A DNA stretch of 64,000 bases from Cryobacterium algoricola. Lineage in GTDB: Bacteria; Actinomycetota; Actinomycetes; Actinomycetales; Microbacteriaceae. Below the pieces are notes generated by a model, which was not told where the DNA came from, did no database searches, and saw only the letters and a list, made by a program, of their open reading frames with translations. A program made the position numbers and the translations under genes. This document shows, piece by piece, positions 41,807 to 50,140 of this stretch (positions are counted from its first letter, which is position 1; the number at the start of each line of letters is the position of its first letter). Location of the stretch: assembly GCF_004402485.1 (NCBI RefSeq), contig NZ_SOFG01000011.1:744001-808000 (forward strand). Reading direction: 5' to 3'.

Positions 41807-43201
41807 TTCGCTGTGCCCGGGAATTCGAGCCGAGAACCCCTGTCGGAGGGCGCCGCTAGAGTCGGGAGCATCGCCATCTTCCGCACGCAGCCCATCGACC
41901 GCGAGATCCTGCGCCTCGCCCTTCCGGCCTTCGGCGCCCTCGTCGCCGAACCGTTGTTCCTGCTCGCCGATTCCGCAATGGTCGGGCACCTCGGTGCGGT
42001 CGACCTGGCCGGGCTCGGACTCGCGAGCGCGGTGCTGCAGACCATCGTCGGGCTGATGGTGTTCCTCGCATACAGCACGACCCCCGCCGTCGCCCGCTGG
42101 CTCGGCGCGGGTGACCGCGGCAGGGCCGTGTCCGTCGGCATCGACGGGCTCTGGCTGGCGCTCGGCCTCGGGCTGGTGCTCGCGCTGCTCGGCGCGGCAC
42201 TGAGCCCGCAGCTCGTGGGAGCGTTCGGCGCGGAGCCTGCCGTCGCCGCGGCATCCGCCCGGTACCTCACCGTGTCGATGCTCGGCCTCCCGGCGATGCT
42301 GCTCGTGTTCGCGGCGACGGGGCTGCTCCGCGGACTGCAGGACACCCGCACGCCGCTCTGGGTGGCCGGCCTCGGCTTCGCGGTCAACATCGTGCTCAAC
42401 CTCTGGTTCATCTACGGCCTCGGGCTCGGGCTGGTCGGGTCTGCGTTCGGCACCGTCGTCGCGCAGTGGGCGATGGTCGCGGTCTACCTCGTCGTGGTCG
42501 TGCGGCACGCCCGGCGCGAGGGCGCCCGGCTGCGTCCGCACCGCAGCGGGATGCTGCGGGGAGCGTCGAGCGGCGGCTGGCTGTTCCTGCGCACGGCGAG
42601 CCTGCGTGCGGCGATGCTGCTCGCGGTGTTCGTGGCGACGAGCCTCGGCTCGCCCCAGCTCGCGGCGTTCCAGATCGCGATGACCGTCTTCGCGGCGATG
42701 GCGTTCGCCCTCGACGCGCTCGCGATCGCCGCCCAGGCCCTCGTCGGGCGCGGCCTCGGGGCCGGCGACCTCCCCGAAGTGCGGGCGGTGCTGCGGCGGT
42801 GCCTCGAGTGGGGCCTGCTCGGGGGTGCGGCGATCGGCGCGCTGCTCGTCGTGACGAGCCCCCTGCTCGGCGGCCTGTTCACGACGGCGGCAGAGGTGAG
42901 CTCGCTCCTCCCCCTGACGCTCGTGGTCCTCGGCCTGTCCGGCCCGCTCTGCGGACTCGTCTTCGTGCTCGACGGCGTGCTGATCGGCGCGGGTGACGCC
43001 CGCTACCTCGCCGTGACCGGAATGGTCAATCTGCTGGTCTTCGTCCCGCTGGCCTGGGCGGTGCTCGCCTGGGCGCCGCAAGGGGCCATCGGGCTCGCCT
43101 GGCTGATGGCGGCGTTCGCGTTCGGCTATCTCGGCGCACGCGGCGTCACCCTCGGCCTGCGCGCCCGCGCCGCGCGCTGGATGGTCGTCGGCGCCCGCTG
43201 A
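41801..43201 (+). CDS. MATE-family multidrug/metabolite efflux protein (start uncertain)
   Basis: An integral membrane transporter of the DinF/MATE type with 12 helices. The first conserved block is PIDREILRLALPAFGALVAEPLF, here read as PIDREILRLALP then AFGALVAEPLFLLAD. It exports organic cations or metabolites against H+ or Na+. The start given is the outermost ATG. However, that ATG is part of the -10 box of the divergent peptidase gene, and the family homology begins about 25 residues later. A TAGAGT box at 41857-41862 is followed by seven bases and ATC at 41870, in frame, so the protein may really begin at an AUC codon there (443 residues). Confidence 0.85.
   Translation: MLFAVPGNSSREPLSEGAARVGSIAIFRTQPIDREILRLALPAFGALVAEPLFLLADSAMVGHLGAVDLAGLGLASAVLQTIVGLMVFLAYSTTPAVARWLGAGDRGRAVSVGIDGLWLALGLGLVLALLGAALSPQLVGAFGAEPAVAAASARYLTVSMLGLPAMLLVFAATGLLRGLQDTRTPLWVAGLGFAVNIVLNLWFIYGLGLGLVGSAFGTVVAQWAMVAVYLVVVVRHARREGARLRPHRSGMLRGASSGGWLFLRTASLRAAMLLAVFVATSLGSPQLAAFQIAMTVFAAMAFALDALAIAAQALVGRGLGAGDLPEVRAVLRRCLEWGLLGGAAIGALLVVTSPLLGGLFTTAAEVSSLLPLTLVVLGLSGPLCGLVFVLDGVLIGAGDARYLAVTGMVNLLVFVPLAWAVLAWAPQGAIGLAWLMAAFAFGYLGARGVTLGLRARAARWMVVGAR
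41857..41862 (+). promoter_or_regulatory. candidate -10 box of the MATE gene
   Basis: TAGAGT followed by seven bases (CGGGAGC) and the in-frame codon ATC at 41870. The layout equals that of the leaderless promoters elsewhere in the window except that no ATG or GTG stands at the expected place. Confidence 0.45.
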
Positions 43202-43246
43202 GCCGCCCCGCTCCAGCTCCGCCCCGCATCCGCCCGATTCACGGCC

Positions 43247-43310
43247 GCGCGCCCTCTGCGCCGTTTCGCGCCAGGCACGCCTGGCGCGAAACGGCGCACG
43301 TGTAGCGCGC
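43247..43310. terminator. 20-bp perfect palindrome arms between convergent genes (hairpin 6)
   Basis: The 20-base arm 43257-43276 (TGCGCCGTTTCGCGCCAGGC) and its exact complement at 43279-43298 are separated by only 2 bases, and further GCGCGC bases pair outside. It lies between the MATE and aldehyde dehydrogenase stops, so it can end both transcripts. Confidence 0.75.
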
Positions 43311-43334
43311 GCACGTCGGGACCCAGGGCTGCGG

Positions 43335-44894
43335 CTAGCGGATGCGGCGGTGCACGGACTGCGGCTTCAGGTACGCGTGCAGTCCCTCGCGTCCGAACTC
43401 GGCGCCGAGTCCGGAGTCGTGGCGGCCGGCGAAGGGAGCGTTGTGGTTCGAGGCGAAGAAACCGAGTCCGACGGAACCGGTGTCCATCCGGGTGGCCGCA
43501 TCGAACGCTGCGTCGGCATCCGCTGAGAACACCGTGCCGCCGAGGCCGAACGCGGTGTTGTTCGCGATGCCGATCGCCTCGTCGAGGGTGTCGTAGCGCA
43601 GGATCGACAGCACGGGCCCGAAGATCTCCTCGCGCGCGATCCGCATCCCCGGCGTCACGCCGGTGAACACGGTCGGCGGCACGAAGTAGCCGCGGTCGAA
43701 GCCGCTCGGCACATCCCCGCCGGTGGTCGCCCTGGCACCCTCTGCGATGCCGGAGCGGATGTACGCACGCACCGTGTCGCGCTGGGCGCGCGTCGCGGCG
43801 GGCCCGAAGACGGTGTCCGGGTCCATCGGGTCGCCCTGTCGCGCGGCCTGGACCGTGGCCGTGACCATGTCGACGAGTTCGTCGTAGCGCCCGGCCGGCG
43901 CGAGGATGCGCGTGGAGATGTAACAGGTCTGCCCGGTGTTGCGCAGGCAGCTGCGGATCAGCACCTGCTGCATCGCCGAGAGGTCGACGTCCGGCAGCAC
44001 GAGTGCGGAGGACTTGCCGCCGAGCTCGAGGGTGACCGGCCGCAGCAGCTCGCCGCACGCCCCGGCGATGCGGCGCCCGACCGGGGTCGAGCCGGTGAAG
44101 GCGACCTTGTCGACACCGGGGTGCCGCACGAGGGCGTCGCCGACGGCGCTGTTCCCGGTGACGATGTTCACGACACCGGCGGGGATGCCCGCCGCTGCGA
44201 CCGCATCCGCGATGAAGCGGATCGAGAGCGGCGTCGGCGACGCCGGCTTGATCACGACGGTGCACCCGGCCATCAAGGCCGGCGCGAGCTTCGCCACGAC
44301 GAGGTTGATCGGGAAGTTCCACGGCGCGATCAGCGCGCAGACGCCGACCGGGTCCTGCCGCACGACGGTTTCGGCGGAGCCGTCGGGGAACGGGCGCACG
44401 TCCACGGTCTCCAGGTAGCCGGCCAGGCCGGCGAAGTAGCGGAAGATCGCGGCCGCGTTCGAGGCCGCACGCCCGGTCTCTGCGACCGGCGAGCCGTTCT
44501 CCGCGGTGTTGGTGTGCGAGATCGCCACCGACCGCTTCTCGATCTCCCCGGCCAGGCGTTCCAGGTAGCCGGCACGCTCAGAGGGGGCCAGCCCGCGCCA
44601 GCCGTCGGCGCCCGCACGCGCGAACGCGCGACGGGCGGCCGCGACGGCGAGGTCGACGTCGGCAGTGGATGCCACCGGCACGCTGCCCCACGCCGCTTCC
44701 GTCGCCGGGTTGGTCACCGTGGTCCGCCCGGTTCCGCTCGCCGCACGCCAGGCGCCGTCGATGAAGAGGTCGTCGACGTGCCCGTATGGCAGGGTGGCCG
44801 GGAAACTCGCGGGCTGCGCCGGATTGCCGGCCGTGGCGCCTGTTGCCGGTGCGGTTGCCGGCGCCGCTGCCTCGTCTGTCGTCCGACCCGTCAT
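43335..44894 (-). CDS. creC: aldehyde dehydrogenase, CreC-like (4-hydroxybenzaldehyde oxidation)
   Basis: A 519-residue NAD(P)-dependent aldehyde dehydrogenase. Catalytic Cys324 lies in RNTGQTCYISTR and Glu290 in TLELGGKS; PWNFPINL at 191-198 and FTGSTPVG at 266-273 are the cofactor motifs. The first 35 residues are an Ala/Thr/Pro leader. It is the last gene of the minus-strand operon, and its ATG overlaps the HD phosphohydrolase stop (TGATG). In the C. glutamicum cre pathway this position is held by the enzyme oxidising 4-hydroxybenzaldehyde to 4-hydroxybenzoate; that role is assigned here by gene order and family. Confidence 0.85.
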   Translation of the reverse strand: MTGRTTDEAAAPATAPATGATAGNPAQPASFPATLPYGHVDDLFIDGAWRAASGTGRTTVTNPATEAAWGSVPVASTADVDLAVAAARRAFARAGADGWRGLAPSERAGYLERLAGEIEKRSVAISHTNTAENGSPVAETGRAASNAAAIFRYFAGLAGYLETVDVRPFPDGSAETVVRQDPVGVCALIAPWNFPINLVVAKLAPALMAGCTVVIKPASPTPLSIRFIADAVAAAGIPAGVVNIVTGNSAVGDALVRHPGVDKVAFTGSTPVGRRIAGACGELLRPVTLELGGKSSALVLPDVDLSAMQQVLIRSCLRNTGQTCYISTRILAPAGRYDELVDMVTATVQAARQGDPMDPDTVFGPAATRAQRDTVRAYIRSGIAEGARATTGGDVPSGFDRGYFVPPTVFTGVTPGMRIAREEIFGPVLSILRYDTLDEAIGIANNTAFGLGGTVFSADADAAFDAATRMDTGSVGLGFFASNHNAPFAGRHDSGLGAEFGREGLHAYLKPQSVHRRIR

Positions 44895-45538
44895 CAGAGC
44901 ACCGCGATCTTCAGCAGCGCCTCTGCCCTGTCGAGTTCGATCGTCGCCATCTCGAGGCCGGCGGCGGTGATGAGCTCCGGCAGGATCTCGGTGCGCAGGC
45001 GCCTGCAGTAGAACGACGGCGTCTGGCCGAACCAGCTCGAGGCGAGGGCTATGCCTGCCGGGGTGAAGCGCCAGAGCCGGTCCGCGTCGCGCACGAGCGA
45101 GTCCTCGATGGAGTACGACTCGACGCGGGTGTCGTGGCCGTCGATGATGTCGGTGACCCGGGTGATGAAGGCATCGTCGTAGCCGAGGCCCGGCAGCACC
45201 TCCCTCGCGATGAGGCAGCCCTTGAGTTCGTGCTCGTAGCGGATCTGGGCCTGGCGCCAGTTCGCGCCAAAGCCCTCGGAGATGATCTTGGTCTCGTCGA
45301 CCCTGGCCCAGCCGCTGTCGTGCAGCAGGATGGCCACCCGCACGACGAGGGCGTCGGCCTCCGGGTATGCCTCGCAGAGCCGCTCGGCGAATGCGAAGGA
45401 GATCGGCACGTGGATGTCGTTGCTGCGCGTGCGCATCTCGGTCTCGACGGCGCGCCAGAGCGGGTCGAGGTCGCCAGGGCCGTCCGCGGCGACGGCGATG
45501 GGCGAGGTGTCGATGGACTGGTCGGTCTGCAGGGTCAT
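44894..45538 (-). CDS. creD: HD-domain phosphohydrolase, CreD-like (aryl-phosphate hydrolysis)
   Basis: A 214-residue protein of the HD superfamily. Metal-ligand candidates in order are His43, the doublet His73-Asp74 in LLHDSGW, His103 in YEHELKG and Asp151 in VRDADRLW. HD enzymes hydrolyse phosphate esters with divalent metals. In the cre pathway the corresponding protein removes phosphate from the oxidised aryl phosphate, releasing the hydroxylated phenol. It lies between the reductase and aldehyde dehydrogenase genes, which is its place in the known cluster. The ATG is at 45538; upstream in-frame sequence is Pro/Arg-rich and unlikely to be translated. Confidence 0.82.
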   Translation of the reverse strand: MTLQTDQSIDTSPIAVAADGPGDLDPLWRAVETEMRTRSNDIHVPISFAFAERLCEAYPEADALVVRVAILLHDSGWARVDETKIISEGFGANWRQAQIRYEHELKGCLIAREVLPGLGYDDAFITRVTDIIDGHDTRVESYSIEDSLVRDADRLWRFTPAGIALASSWFGQTPSFYCRRLRTEILPELITAAGLEMATIELDRAEALLKIAVL

Positions 45539-45584
45539 GGCGTTCTCACTTCGAGGTCGGGGCGCGGGAGCGCGGAGGCTGGGG

Positions 45585-46961
45585 CTAAGCGGCCGGACTG
45601 CCGGCGGGAATGGGAACGGGGACGGCGGGAAGCACGACGGGAACCGGACTCGGCTCAGCACGCCCGGCATCCGCCGCTTCGACGGCCGCGAAGAGTTTCT
45701 TGAGCGGGACGGTGGTGTCGCTTGCGACATCCGCCGGCGCCGAGAGGCCCTTGTGCAGGGCGTTCTTCACGGCCATGAAATCGAGCGGGCTGTTGATGCA
45801 GTCGGCGGCGATGAGCCGCCCGCTCCGGTAGTAGAGCACCGAGAACTTCTCGGTGTCGGGGTCGCCGCGAAGCACGACCCGGTCGTGCCCGCCGCTCAGG
45901 CCGGCGATCTGCAGCTTGAGGTCGGCCTGGTCCGACCAGAACCACGGCACCGTGCGGTGCTCTGCGGGCAGCCCGAGCAGGGTGGCCGCGGCCACCTTGG
46001 CCTGCTCGACGGCGTTCTGCACGCTTTCGAGGCGGATGCGGCCGGCACCGAAGTCCCCGATCGACGGGTTCGGCATGTTGGCGCAGTCCCCGGCGGCGAC
46101 GGTGAGTCCGTCGGAGGCGAGTGCACGGGAGTCGACGACGATGCCGTTCTCGACCTCGAGTCCGAGCTGCACGGCGAGCTCGGTGCGCGGCACGACGCCG
46201 ACGCCGATCAGCACGACGTCCGCCGCCACGATCTCGCCGGGGCCTTCTTCGTCGCGCGAACCGAGCTCGACGCCGGTGACCCGGTCGTGCTCGCCGACGA
46301 ACCGCACCACCTGCGCGTTCAGCACCACCCGGATGCCGCGGCGCCGGTGCGCCTGCAGGTAGAACTCGCTGGTCTGCTCGGAGACCGCCCTCCCGACGAG
46401 GCGGGGAGCCGCCTCGAGCACGGTGACGTTCTTGCCGGCGGACCGCGCCCCCGCCGCGACCTCGAGGCCGATGAAGCCGCCGCCGACAACAACGACGTTC
46501 CGCGCCTCACGCAGTTGCTGCTCGAGCACGGTCGCCTCCGTCGCGGTGCGCAGGTAGCTGACGCCCTCGAGCTCGGAGCCCTCGAACGGGATGGTGCGCG
46601 GCACGGCTCCGGTGGTGAGCGCGAGCCGGGCGAAGGCGAAGGTGCGGCCGGACTCCGCCGTCGCGACGCCGCCGTCCGCGTTCCGGATGATGCGGAAGAT
46701 CCGCTCCCGCGGCACGAGCTCGATGGAATGCTCGCGGTAGAAATCGTGGGTGCGGAAGGCCAGGGAGTCTGCGGTCGCCTCGCCCTTGAGGAACGCCTTG
46801 GAGAGCGGCGGCCGCTGGTACGGGGCGTGCGGCTCCTCTCCGACGAGCGTGATCGGGTCGGTGTCGCCGAGTTCGCGCAGTGTCGAGGCGAGTTGCACCC
46901 CGGCCTGGCAGTTGCCGATGATGAGGGTGCCCAGCCGGGGAGCTTCGGTCGTGTCGCCCAT
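45585..46961 (-). CDS. creE: FAD-dependent ferredoxin reductase, CreE-like
   Basis: A 458-residue flavoprotein of the putidaredoxin-reductase type, passing electrons from NAD(P)H to the ferredoxin encoded next to it. The first nucleotide motif reads LIIGNCQAG, where the middle Gly of GxGxxG is Cys. The second, VVVVGGGFIGLEVA, is standard, and AAGDCANMP is the FAD-contact motif. A Pro/Val-rich tail of 30 residues follows. The start could be the ATG at 46961 or the GTG at 46970 that overlaps the ferredoxin stop. It serves the P450 of this operon by gene order. Confidence 0.87.
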   Translation of the reverse strand: MGDTTEAPRLGTLIIGNCQAGVQLASTLRELGDTDPITLVGEEPHAPYQRPPLSKAFLKGEATADSLAFRTHDFYREHSIELVPRERIFRIIRNADGGVATAESGRTFAFARLALTTGAVPRTIPFEGSELEGVSYLRTATEATVLEQQLREARNVVVVGGGFIGLEVAAGARSAGKNVTVLEAAPRLVGRAVSEQTSEFYLQAHRRRGIRVVLNAQVVRFVGEHDRVTGVELGSRDEEGPGEIVAADVVLIGVGVVPRTELAVQLGLEVENGIVVDSRALASDGLTVAAGDCANMPNPSIGDFGAGRIRLESVQNAVEQAKVAAATLLGLPAEHRTVPWFWSDQADLKLQIAGLSGGHDRVVLRGDPDTEKFSVLYYRSGRLIAADCINSPLDFMAVKNALHKGLSAPADVASDTTVPLKKLFAAVEAADAGRAEPSPVPVVLPAVPVPIPAGSPAA

Positions 46962-46966
46962 GCCGG

Positions 46967-47287
46967 TCACACCTGCGTTTCGGGGGTCTGCACGTGCACG
47001 GACACGTCGTCGGAGAGTTTCAGCTGGCAGGAGAGCCGGGAATTGTCCTCCCGGTCGACGGCCGTACCGTCGAGCATGTCGTCCTCGAGATCGAGCTTCG
47101 GCGGGAACAGCCCCGCGCTGTCCGCGCAGAGGAAGACATGGCAGGTGGCGCAGGACAGGCTGCCGCCGCACTCGGCGACGATCCCGGGAACGCCGTTGCG
47201 CACCGCGGTCTCCATCACGGAATCGCCCGCGAATCCGGTGACGATGGTCTCTGTGCCGTCGAAGGCGACGTAGCTCACGGTTGGCAT
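46967..47287 (-). CDS. creF: [2Fe-2S] ferredoxin, CreF-like
   Basis: A 106-residue ferredoxin of the adrenodoxin/putidaredoxin class. Cys40, Cys46, Cys49 and Cys87 (pattern Cx5Cx2C, then C in RLSCQLK) bind the cluster. It carries electrons from the adjacent reductase to the cytochrome P450 three genes upstream. The reading frame ends in the start of the reductase gene, so the two are coupled. A short 40-bp gap separates it from the SDR gene. Confidence 0.92.
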   Translation of the reverse strand: MPTVSYVAFDGTETIVTGFAGDSVMETAVRNGVPGIVAECGGSLSCATCHVFLCADSAGLFPPKLDLEDDMLDGTAVDREDNSRLSCQLKLSDDVSVHVQTPETQV

Positions 47288-47327
47288 TTCTCGGTCTCCT
47301 GGTTCGGTTCTCGGGGTGACGGGTGGG

Positions 47328-48146
47328 TCAGAGGAACTGCCGGCCGCCGTCGACCACGAGGGTCTGGCCGGTGATGTAGTCGCTGCCGGGTGCGGCGAGG
47401 AACAGGGCTGCGCCGACGATGTCCTCCGGTTCGCAGGCCCGCTTGAGCGAGCCGCGGTCGACGCCGTAGCTCTCGGCGCCCGCGATGAGCCCGTAGCTGG
47501 CCTCGGTCAGGGTGAAGCCCGGGGCGATCGCGTTGACGGTCACGTTGCGGTCGCCGAGTTCCTTGGCGAGCACCCGGGTCAGCGCGATCACGCCGCCCTT
47601 CGAGGCCACGTAGTGGGCCCAGTGCGCCGAACCGCTCATCACCGTGGCGGAGGAGAGGTTGATCACCTTTCCGCCGTCCGGCAGGTAGGGCGTGCAGGCC
47701 CGGGTGACGAGCCACGGCCCCTTGAGGTTCACGGCCATCACCCGGTCCCACTCGTCCGGGTCGAGCTCGGTGAAGGGGGCTCGGGTCACGGTCGCGTAGA
47801 TCGCGGCGTTGTTGATGACGACGTCGATCACGCCGGCGTGGGCCGGGGGCGCCTGACCGGGGGCGGATGCGCCGGGCCGGGCCTCGGGGGCCCAGCCGGC
47901 GGCATCCGCTGCCAGCCGGGTGACCGAGGCGAGGTCGGTGACGTCGACCGGGAGGGCGATGGCGGTGCCGCCGGCCGCCTCGACGAGCGCGACGGTCTCC
48001 CGTGCGCCCTCGAGGTTGACGTCGGCGACGACCACCCGGTCGCCCTGGGCCGCGAAGCCCAGGGCGAAGGCACGGCCCAGGCCGCCGGCGGCGCCGGTGA
48101 TCAGCACCGTCCGCCGCAAGGCCCCGGCCGTGCCGCGCTCAGGCAT
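47328..48146 (-). CDS. creG: SDR-family dehydrogenase, CreG-like (benzyl-type alcohol oxidation)
   Basis: A 272-residue classical short-chain dehydrogenase. The NAD motif TGAAGGLG is at 17-24, NNAA at 112-115, Ser165/166, Tyr179 and Lys183 (HYVASKGG) form the active site. In the cre pathway the matching enzyme oxidises the 4-hydroxybenzyl alcohol formed after dephosphorylation to the aldehyde. The ATG at 48146 overlaps the 3' end of the creH-like gene by 8 bp. A 20-residue Pro/Ala insertion (about 85-105) makes the protein slightly longer than usual. Confidence 0.87.
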   Translation of the reverse strand: MPERGTAGALRRTVLITGAAGGLGRAFALGFAAQGDRVVVADVNLEGARETVALVEAAGGTAIALPVDVTDLASVTRLAADAAGWAPEARPGASAPGQAPPAHAGVIDVVINNAAIYATVTRAPFTELDPDEWDRVMAVNLKGPWLVTRACTPYLPDGGKVINLSSATVMSGSAHWAHYVASKGGVIALTRVLAKELGDRNVTVNAIAPGFTLTEASYGLIAGAESYGVDRGSLKRACEPEDIVGAALFLAAPGSDYITGQTLVVDGGRQFL

Positions 48147-50061
48147 GGCTGCTCTCGGCGAGGACGGCGTCGAGCTGGGCTGCCGCGGCCGGGGCCATGG
48201 CGAGGTCGTGCTCGTGGGCCAGGCCGGCAACGTCCTGGCCTGCGCCGTGGTCGTCGACGATCGTCACGGTTCCGTTGTTCCCGTCGACCCGCAGCCACTG
48301 TCCCGTCCTGATCTGGGCGGATGCGGTTCCGGTTCCGGTGACCGCCGGCATCCCGTACTCGCGGCAGACGATGGCCGCGTGGCTCATCATGCCGCCGATG
48401 TCGGTGACGGTCGCGCGGATCTTCCCGAAGATCGGGCCCCACGACGGCGCGGTGACGGGAGCGACGAGGATGTCGCCCTCCTGCACCTCGGAGAGCTGGT
48501 CGGAGCTGCTGATGACCCGGGCCGGGCCCTCGGCGACGCCGCTCGAGGCGGCCATGCCGCGGAACTCGCCCTCCGGCGCGTCGGAGTCGCCGAGCCAGTT
48601 CTTGATCTGGTCGCTCGTGATGCCCCAGAGCATCAGGGTGAAGGGTTCGGTGATCACGGCGGGCGGGGTGTTCAGCGCCGGCTGCGGGCGCTCCTCGGAG
48701 AGCGCGTCGACGATGACCCTGCGCCGGGCGACCTCGGCAGGCCAGTAGTCCGGGCCGATCGCGGGAGCGCCGACGGCCCAGCCGGTGACGTAGTCGAAGA
48801 GCGTCTCGCGCACCTCATCGCGGCGGAGGTAGAACATGTCGTTCGCCTCCGGCCAGAACCCGGCCTCTGAGAGCATCTTCGAGAGCTGGCGGGCCTTCCG
48901 CCAGAAGACGCCCATGGTCCAGTGCTCGATGTAGAAGTTGTGGTTCTCCACGTAGGGGTAGACCTGCCGCGCAAGGCCGAGCTTGCCCTGGAACGCGGCG
49001 AGCTGTTCGGGGCTGAGAAGTTCGGAGTACTCCTCGGTGATGCGGTCCCGTTCCGCGATGAGCTCTGCGACGGGGCGGTCGATGCCGACACCGTTCTGCA
49101 CGCGCACGATGTAGTCGGCGATGTAGCCGAGCGGCAGCTCGAGGTGGTCCAGCCAGTACTTGTCGTGGGCGTAGAAGCCGTTGCCGACGGTGAAGTTGAA
49201 CCAGGGGTCCTTCGCCTCGGTCCAGGCCGCGAGCCACTCCGCCCCGCCTGCGGCCGCGCCGATCGCGGCGAGGGTCGCCTCCGGGTCCTCGGTATTGCCG
49301 AAGTGACCGTCGACGCCGAGTTCGACGGCGAGCTTGGCGAGCTTCTTGAGCTCGTCATCCGGTCGGAAGAGTTCCATGTCGACGCCCTGCACCATCTTCG
49401 CGACGGCCTGGTCCGGGATGCCGGGGAAGACCTCCTTGCAGAAGCTGAAGAAGTCGAGATAGGCGACGTAGCCGAGGTTGAGGAACTCGAAGTGGTACTG
49501 CCAGGCGCGGTAGGTCAGCGAGATGAGCTTGTCGAAGTTGCCGAGGAGCGTGTCGTTCGGGCCGAGACCCCTTCCGCTCGTGACGTCCTCGAGAGGTACA
49601 GCGTCCGGCAGCGCCTCGAAGGACAGTGCGCCCAGCTCGTCGATCGTTCCGCGGATCTTGTCCTGCCACTTCGCGAGCAGTCCGTCCCAGTTCTGGAAGT
49701 AGTGTCCGGCGCGGGCCATGAACTCGGGGACCCGGGCGGCGATCTCCGTCTCGGGGACGCCGACGGGCGACATGAACACGTAGCCGTTGTGGATGCGGAA
49801 TTCGATGCCGTTGGCCGGCGGGATGAGCAGGTGGCGGGAGTTGTACTGGCCGAGGCAGGAGACGGCGAACTCGAAGCCGATGGTCTCGAAGGGCTTGGTC
49901 ACCGTCGGCCAGTGCTGGCTGTCGCAGAACCAGAATTTGGCCTCCTCGACCTCACGCCGGTTCTCCTGGAAGACCAGGTTGTAGGCGTAGAGGTCCTTCC
50001 AGCCTTCTGCGGCGACCGCGGGCTTCTGGTCGTACGGGCTGGGGAATGACTTCTCTGTCAT
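48139..50061 (-). CDS. creH: PEP-synthase-like phosphohistidine subunit, CreH-like
   Basis: A 640-residue protein with a C-terminal swivelling phosphohistidine domain of the PEP-utilising enzyme family. The motif GGMMSHAAIVCREYGMPAV holds the phosphorylated His561. The larger N-terminal part (about 1-480) is not the PEP-binding TIM barrel but a region like the 70-kDa subunit of phenylphosphate synthase. Together with the ATP-grasp protein encoded upstream it would phosphorylate a phenol hydroxyl with ATP, as CreHI does with 4-cresol in C. glutamicum. The ATG at 50061 has no strong ribosome-binding site; it lies 79 bp after the ATP-grasp gene. Confidence 0.87.
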   Translation of the reverse strand: MTEKSFPSPYDQKPAVAAEGWKDLYAYNLVFQENRREVEEAKFWFCDSQHWPTVTKPFETIGFEFAVSCLGQYNSRHLLIPPANGIEFRIHNGYVFMSPVGVPETEIAARVPEFMARAGHYFQNWDGLLAKWQDKIRGTIDELGALSFEALPDAVPLEDVTSGRGLGPNDTLLGNFDKLISLTYRAWQYHFEFLNLGYVAYLDFFSFCKEVFPGIPDQAVAKMVQGVDMELFRPDDELKKLAKLAVELGVDGHFGNTEDPEATLAAIGAAAGGAEWLAAWTEAKDPWFNFTVGNGFYAHDKYWLDHLELPLGYIADYIVRVQNGVGIDRPVAELIAERDRITEEYSELLSPEQLAAFQGKLGLARQVYPYVENHNFYIEHWTMGVFWRKARQLSKMLSEAGFWPEANDMFYLRRDEVRETLFDYVTGWAVGAPAIGPDYWPAEVARRRVIVDALSEERPQPALNTPPAVITEPFTLMLWGITSDQIKNWLGDSDAPEGEFRGMAASSGVAEGPARVISSSDQLSEVQEGDILVAPVTAPSWGPIFGKIRATVTDIGGMMSHAAIVCREYGMPAVTGTGTASAQIRTGQWLRVDGNNGTVTIVDDHGAGQDVAGLAHEHDLAMAPAAAAQLDAVLAESSHA

Positions 50062-50140
50062 GGGTCAACCGTTCTGTGTGGGTAAACGCGGGTGGAGGGG
50101 ACGAATGGGGAAAATGAAGCGCAGCGGATGCCGCGGCGAA

